Assembly (NCBI GenBank): GCA_013138755.1
Contig: WTCC01000335.1
Location: 1-10,744, forward strand
Length of the DNA: 10,744 nt
Direction: 5' to 3'
DNA from: Gammaproteobacteria bacterium
Lineage (GTDB): Bacteria > Pseudomonadota > Gammaproteobacteria > SZUA-229
The translations under genes were made by a program, and so were the position numbers. This document shows positions 7,325-10,744 of the stretch, in pieces. Below the pieces are notes generated by a model. The model searched no databases. It was given only the letters and a program-made list of their open reading frames with translations, and was not told where the DNA came from. How positions within the stretch are numbered: the stretch's first letter is position 1; every line of letters begins with the position of its first letter.

Positions 7325-7687
7325 TTAAAGCTTTCGAGATCGTTTGATAATAATCATGACTAATGGTGAAACTGTAACAGCGATAATTATTGGACCGTAG
7401 TAAATTACGTTATCACTATAGTCTGCGTTCTTGATAAAACGCTCATTTAATACAAGCAATGCATGTGTGATAACAATAACCAGGCCAACCATTGTGGTCA
7501 TTGTGCTGTGTGACAATGGCACGGCCATTCCATAGACAAAATAGGGGAGAAATCCGGCGATCAATACACTTGGCATCAGTTTATATCCGGCTTCAAAAAA
7601 TGGTACAAAAGCGGATATAAAAGATAGTATCAGACCGATTATGAGGAATAGATATCCGGGTGTGTTTGCATATATTTGAGCATGCAC
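7325..7687 (-). CDS. Small hypothetical multi-pass membrane protein, 120 residues
   Basis: I do not recognise the family. The product has four hydrophobic stretches long enough to span the membrane: about residues 11-31 (GYLFLIIGLILSF…), 38-58 (LMPSVLIAGFLPYF…), 64-80 (TTMVGLVIVITHALLVL) and 95-114 (IYYGPIIIAVTVSP…), followed by the basic tail KRSRKL, which suggests a cytoplasmic C-terminus. No catalytic motif is visible. The start is GTG at 7687, chosen because AGGAGGTGAT (7700-7691), a full match to the 16S rRNA anti-Shine-Dalgarno tail, ends 3 bases before it, with the core AGGAGG about 7 bases away. It converges with the putA operon and lies downstream of ppc on the same strand, 348 bases away. 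It ends in TAA. Confidence 0.75.
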   Translation of the reverse strand: MHAQIYANTPGYLFLIIGLILSFISAFVPFFEAGYKLMPSVLIAGFLPYFVYGMAVPLSHSTMTTMVGLVIVITHALLVLNERFIKNADYSDNVIYYGPIIIAVTVSPLVMIIIKRSRKL

Positions 7688-8035
7688 AATATCACCTCCT
7701 AAGTAGCAAGTAGCTCAGAATTGTGCATAAATTCAGTCACCATTCTGAGCTAAATTTGTTTAATACTGAAATACTACCGCCAAACCAGAAAGGAGTATCC
7801 TGAATAAAAATGATGGAATAGCTGTAAATAAGACTGACTATTGCAATAAATAGGTGACAGAGAAATTAAAAGTCAACCAGTCCTAAAAAGCTCCTATGGA
7901 GAAGTTACAAGTGATTGTCTTGAGTGAGGCAATTACCGCTTATGATTGATAGTGAACTTCCATCGTAGTCTAAGCGAAGGTCTTAAGTCGGCCGATACCA
8001 GACGACGTAATTATTGAATATTTTTGGTTTTTGAG
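7688..8035. other. 348-base spacer between ppc and the membrane-protein gene, no supported gene
   Basis: Apart from the leader hairpin near the membrane-protein start, I see no protein-coding frame with a credible start and no recognised RNA. On the minus strand TTGACT (7876-7871) followed 18 bases later by TATTTA (7852-7847) is a weak promoter candidate for the membrane-protein gene, and would give a leader of about 155 bases. A small stem CTCC-ATA-GGAG followed by CTTTTT on the minus strand (about 7900-7885) is the nearest thing to a ppc terminator but has only 4 bp. The AT-rich spacer is otherwise featureless to my reading. Confidence 0.5.
7691..7752 (-). promoter_or_regulatory. Leader of the membrane-protein gene: 11-bp hairpin, tandem repeat and perfect Shine-Dalgarno
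   Basis: In transcript order (minus strand) there is an exact 11-bp inverted repeat, TAGCTCAGAAT/ATTCTGAGCTA (arms 7752-7742 and 7721-7711, 20-base loop). It runs into two tandem copies of GCTACTT (7714-7708 and 7707-7701), then AGGAGGTGAT (7700-7691) and the GTG start. A CTCCT at 7795-7791 could pair with AGGAG of the Shine-Dalgarno over 5 bp, so a structured, regulated leader is possible. There is no T-run after the stem on the minus strand, so it is not an ordinary terminator. A cis-regulatory role is inferred. Confidence 0.45.
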
Positions 8036-10744
8036 CTAGCCCGTATTTCGCATACCCGCAGCGATAGCGTTAATACTGCGCAGTAACGGATTCAGCCATC
8101 TATCACGATCTTCTTTACTCAGCGATTCATCACGGTAACGCTTCAGCAGTTTAATCTGTATGTGATTAAGTGGGTCTAAATACGGATCGCGACGCATCAA
8201 TGAGAGCCCGAGTGGCGGGATATCATCGAGTAGACGTGTCATGTTCGACACTTTGAGTGTAATTTCTAATGTTCTATCGTGCTCATCTCTGATCATTTCA
8301 AAGATTTTTGTACCGGTTTCTTCTGAGAGGCACAACTCAGAATATTCTTTTGCTGTACGAATATCTGTTTTGTATAGAGCCATTTCTGTATTACTTAACA
8401 GTGCTCTGAAGTAAGGCCAGTTTTTATACATGTCTTGTAGTTTCTGCAAGCGTGTTTCGTCATCACCCATCCACTGGTAAAGAGCTGTACCGATTCCGTA
8501 CCATGCAGGTAACGTCTGTCGTGCTTGCGCCCAGCCGAATACCCAGCCGATTGCACGAACTGATGTTTTTGAGCGATCACCTTTTTTCCGGTGTGATGGC
8601 CGTGAACCGATATTCATCAGTGCGATTTCGCTCACTGGTGTTGCTTCATAAAAATAATCGAGGAAGCCTTCGGTATGGTCAGTCAACTGTCGGTAACTAT
8701 TTTCACCGTAGTTCATGACTTCACGCATGATGGACATGTTTTCTTCGGTCGCCGTTGATTCACCAGGTAGTATCTGATAACGGCTTGCCAACATCAGACC
8801 AGTAACGCCCAGCGTTAATTCATAGACAGCTGTTTCTGGGTTGCTGTATTTGTTGGACAGTACTTCGCCTTGCTCGGTGAATTTGATCTGGCCGTGTACT
8901 GTTCCTTCTGGTTGCGACAGGATAGATTCATGTGTTGGACCGCCGCCACGTCCGATCGTGCCGCCGCGTCCATGAAATAGACGGCAGTCAATCTGATGGG
9001 AGTCAGCAAGATTCATTACTTTCTGTTGTGCTTCAAACAGCTGCCAGGAGGAAGCGAGGATGCCTCCATCTTTACAGGAGTCGGAGTAACCCAGCATGAC
9101 TTCTTGCATGTTGCCAGATGCTTTTAGCAGTGTTTTGTATGTCTCGTCTTCAAATAGCTTTGAGAGAACTGATTCGATGTGATTGAGGTCTTCGATGGTT
9201 TCGAATAGTGGCGAGATTTTAATCTTACAGAACCAGTTGTCGTCTTTTTTGCCAGTGAGTCCTACCAGTGTCGCAAGAAGCAATACTTCTAATATATGGC
9301 TGGTCTGGTGAGTCATTGAAATAACGTATTCGCCAAATGCACGCGGACTGATTTCGTCATACATTTTTTCGATGACATCAAATACTGCGAGTGTTTCTTT
9401 GTTTAAATCGTTAAGAGCGGTACGCTCAAATTTGATACCGGTACATTGATTTTTGATGAGGTCTGAAAGCATCTGAATGCGTTCACCCTCATTCAGGCTC
9501 TCGTAATCGATGTAGGTATTGCTGAGTTTTAAAATTTCAGCAACAGCTGCCGTGTGGCGAGTTGATTCCTGACGGACGTCCAGATGCATCAGGTAAAAGC
9601 CAAATGTCTCAACCAGTCGGATAAGGTCTTTGAGTGCAAGGTCTGCAATTTTTTCATCACCATGGCTGTAGAGAGAATCGCGGATTAGTACAAGGTCACT
9701 TAAGAACTCATCTTCACTCACATAGGTGTGTTGGAATCGACTGACGTCAGCTTCATTATCAGCAATTAATGCGCGAGTTTTATCCAGAGTTTGCTGCATG
9801 CGATAACGCATAAAAGCAATCTTTCTCTGGTAGGGTGAGTGTGAGCTAGCGAGAGGGTTGTTGATAAAAACATAGGTGCTCATGCATTCATCTTTATTAA
9901 GACTATCTGTAAACTCCTCGCTGGGTGTGCAGAACTGATCTGAATGTGTCAGATGTTTGAACGTGATGTTTAAACGCCTCACGTACTCTTGTAATGTGGT
10001 TCTTGACTGTAAACGTAGTGCTAACTCTGTTGTTTCAGATGTTACGTTCGGGTTGCCATCACGGTCACCACCAATCCATGATCCGAACTTTAGAAAGCTG
10101 GGTACGGTGATTTTTGCGGTCGGGTAGTGGTCGCGAATACGATCTTCCAGATTGCGATAAACCATGGGTACAGCATCAAACAAACTTTCTTTGAAATAAT
10201 AGATACCGTTTTTAATTTCATCGCGAACTTGTGGGCGGTTTTCTCTTACTTCATTGGTTCGCCATAAAATTTGTATCTGCGTTTCCAACTCGTCAATAAC
10301 TTCCTGTCGCTGACCTTTGCCCAGCCGAGTGTCACTCAGTTTCTCATTAGTTAAAAAGATTCGGCGTAGTGCATAGAGAACACTGCGGCGTTTTGCTTCG
10401 GTTGGGTGAGCTGTAATGACAGGAATGTAGGCTAGTCGGTCGAGTAGTGTCTGTAGGCGTTCTGCAGACATATCCATATCGACAAAGTCGCGCAATGCAG
10501 AATCAAAAGAGCCAATCCACAGGCATTCACCGTCGCGTATCTGGTGTCGACGAATCTGTAATTGAGAGGCTTCTTCAGCGACATTGACCAGGCTGAAATA
10601 AGTGCTGAATGCGCGGACGACCTGGGTCAGTGTCTCTTCGTCTAATGACGCAATCAATGCCATCAGATGCTCTCTTTTTTGAGTATCTTCTTCTTTATGT
10701 AGTTCAATAAAGCCAACACGCAGCTTTTCAACAGCGTCATATAC
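8036..10744 (-). CDS. ppc: Phosphoenolpyruvate carboxylase, N-terminus beyond the window
   Basis: PEP carboxylase is a cytoplasmic homotetramer that makes oxaloacetate from PEP and bicarbonate, refilling the TCA cycle. The frame stays open through the right edge: the 27 codons before the internal ATG at 10663 read VYDAVEKLRVGFIELH… and resemble the family's N-terminal region, so the start lies outside and at least 902 residues are visible. Numbering from the internal Met: the catalytic His86 block PVITAHPTEAKRRS at 81-94, then GSWIGGDRDGNPNVT, LDVRQESTRHT, YVISMTHQTS, VMLGYSDSCKDGG, the glycine-rich active-site loop FHGRGGTIGRGGGP, SRPSHRK, and the family's C-terminal signature IAAGMRNTG. All catalytic blocks are present. 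It ends in TAG exactly after the conserved terminal Gly, showing that TAG is a genuine stop codon in this genome. No strong terminator follows. Confidence 0.97.
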   Translation of the reverse strand, partial: VYDAVEKLRVGFIELHKEEDTQKREHLMALIASLDEETLTQVVRAFSTYFSLVNVAEEASQLQIRRHQIRDGECLWIGSFDSALRDFVDMDMSAERLQTLLDRLAYIPVITAHPTEAKRRSVLYALRRIFLTNEKLSDTRLGKGQRQEVIDELETQIQILWRTNEVRENRPQVRDEIKNGIYYFKESLFDAVPMVYRNLEDRIRDHYPTAKITVPSFLKFGSWIGGDRDGNPNVTSETTELALRLQSRTTLQEYVRRLNITFKHLTHSDQFCTPSEEFTDSLNKDECMSTYVFINNPLASSHSPYQRKIAFMRYRMQQTLDKTRALIADNEADVSRFQHTYVSEDEFLSDLVLIRDSLYSHGDEKIADLALKDLIRLVETFGFYLMHLDVRQESTRHTAAVAEILKLSNTYIDYESLNEGERIQMLSDLIKNQCTGIKFERTALNDLNKETLAVFDVIEKMYDEISPRAFGEYVISMTHQTSHILEVLLLATLVGLTGKKDDNWFCKIKISPLFETIEDLNHIESVLSKLFEDETYKTLLKASGNMQEVMLGYSDSCKDGGILASSWQLFEAQQKVMNLADSHQIDCRLFHGRGGTIGRGGGPTHESILSQPEGTVHGQIKFTEQGEVLSNKYSNPETAVYELTLGVTGLMLASRYQILPGESTATEENMSIMREVMNYGENSYRQLTDHTEGFLDYFYEATPVSEIALMNIGSRPSHRKKGDRSKTSVRAIGWVFGWAQARQTLPAWYGIGTALYQWMGDDETRLQKLQDMYKNWPYFRALLSNTEMALYKTDIRTAKEYSELCLSEETGTKIFEMIRDEHDRTLEITLKVSNMTRLLDDIPPLGLSLMRRDPYLDPLNHIQIKLLKRYRDESLSKEDRDRWLNPLLRSINAIAAGMRNTG

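Noticed and set aside
7791..7855. Short frame after AAGGAG near 7790 (about 17 codons opened by CTG)
   Set aside because: It would need a CTG start, is very short and matches nothing; it may be a chance AGGAG in an AT-rich spacer.
7259..9850. Nine-base TGAGCTAGC at 7259, 8032 and 9842 as a dispersed repeat
   Set aside because: A few 9-mers occurring three times are expected by chance in a window this size, and one copy lies in conserved ppc coding sequence. Only the paired 7-mer hairpins were kept.
10663..10663. ATG at 10663 as the true start of ppc
   Set aside because: The frame continues open to the window edge with family-like N-terminal residues, and PEP carboxylases have about 60 more residues before this point.

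Overview
The window reads as a chromosomal, core-metabolism region of a gammaproteobacterium with moderate to low GC. It carries a proteobacterial SufB, a YfcH/TIGR01777-type epimerase, a COQ9/'rpsU-divergently transcribed' family gene, a bifunctional PutA and a PEP carboxylase ending in the classical MRNTG. The genus cannot be fixed from sequence alone. I see no mobile element, CRISPR array, rRNA or tRNA.

Layout from left to right. Positions 39-1484 (minus) encode SufB, and the left edge may hold the first codons of the next suf gene. Its promoter (about 1539-1568) overlaps a good match to a type-1 IscR operator, so Fe-S-responsive control by an Rrf2 regulator encoded elsewhere is likely. 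Divergent from it are a 67-residue protein of unknown function (1706-1909), overlapped at its start by a possible single-membrane-segment micro-ORF, and then a YfcH-like SDR protein (1985-2896). A COQ9-family gene (2945-3523, minus) is intact over its whole length except for one in-frame TAG at 3242-3244, where the family most likely has Trp. It is divergent from putA (3674-6616), and their shared 150-bp spacer holds a cluster of overlapping inverted repeats. Closely behind putA, probably in the same transcript, is an uncharacterised protein with a Coq4-like HDxxH-x11-E motif (6634-7197), followed by a probable intrinsic terminator. A small multi-pass membrane protein (7325-7687, minus) has an exceptionally complete Shine-Dalgarno sequence and a hairpin in its leader. 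Positions 7688-8035 hold no supported gene. Positions 8036-10744 (minus) are ppc, which runs off the right edge.

Functional reading. PutA feeds electrons from proline into the ubiquinone pool. It is flanked by a COQ9-like and a Coq4-like gene, both resembling parts of the ubiquinone-biosynthesis complex known from eukaryotes, so a link between proline oxidation and quinone supply or handling is a reasonable but unproven hypothesis. Ppc replenishes oxaloacetate. The main anomalies are the amber codon in the COQ9-like gene, the Coq4-like partner of putA, and repeated TAGCTCA/TGAGCTA hairpins around the small membrane-protein gene.
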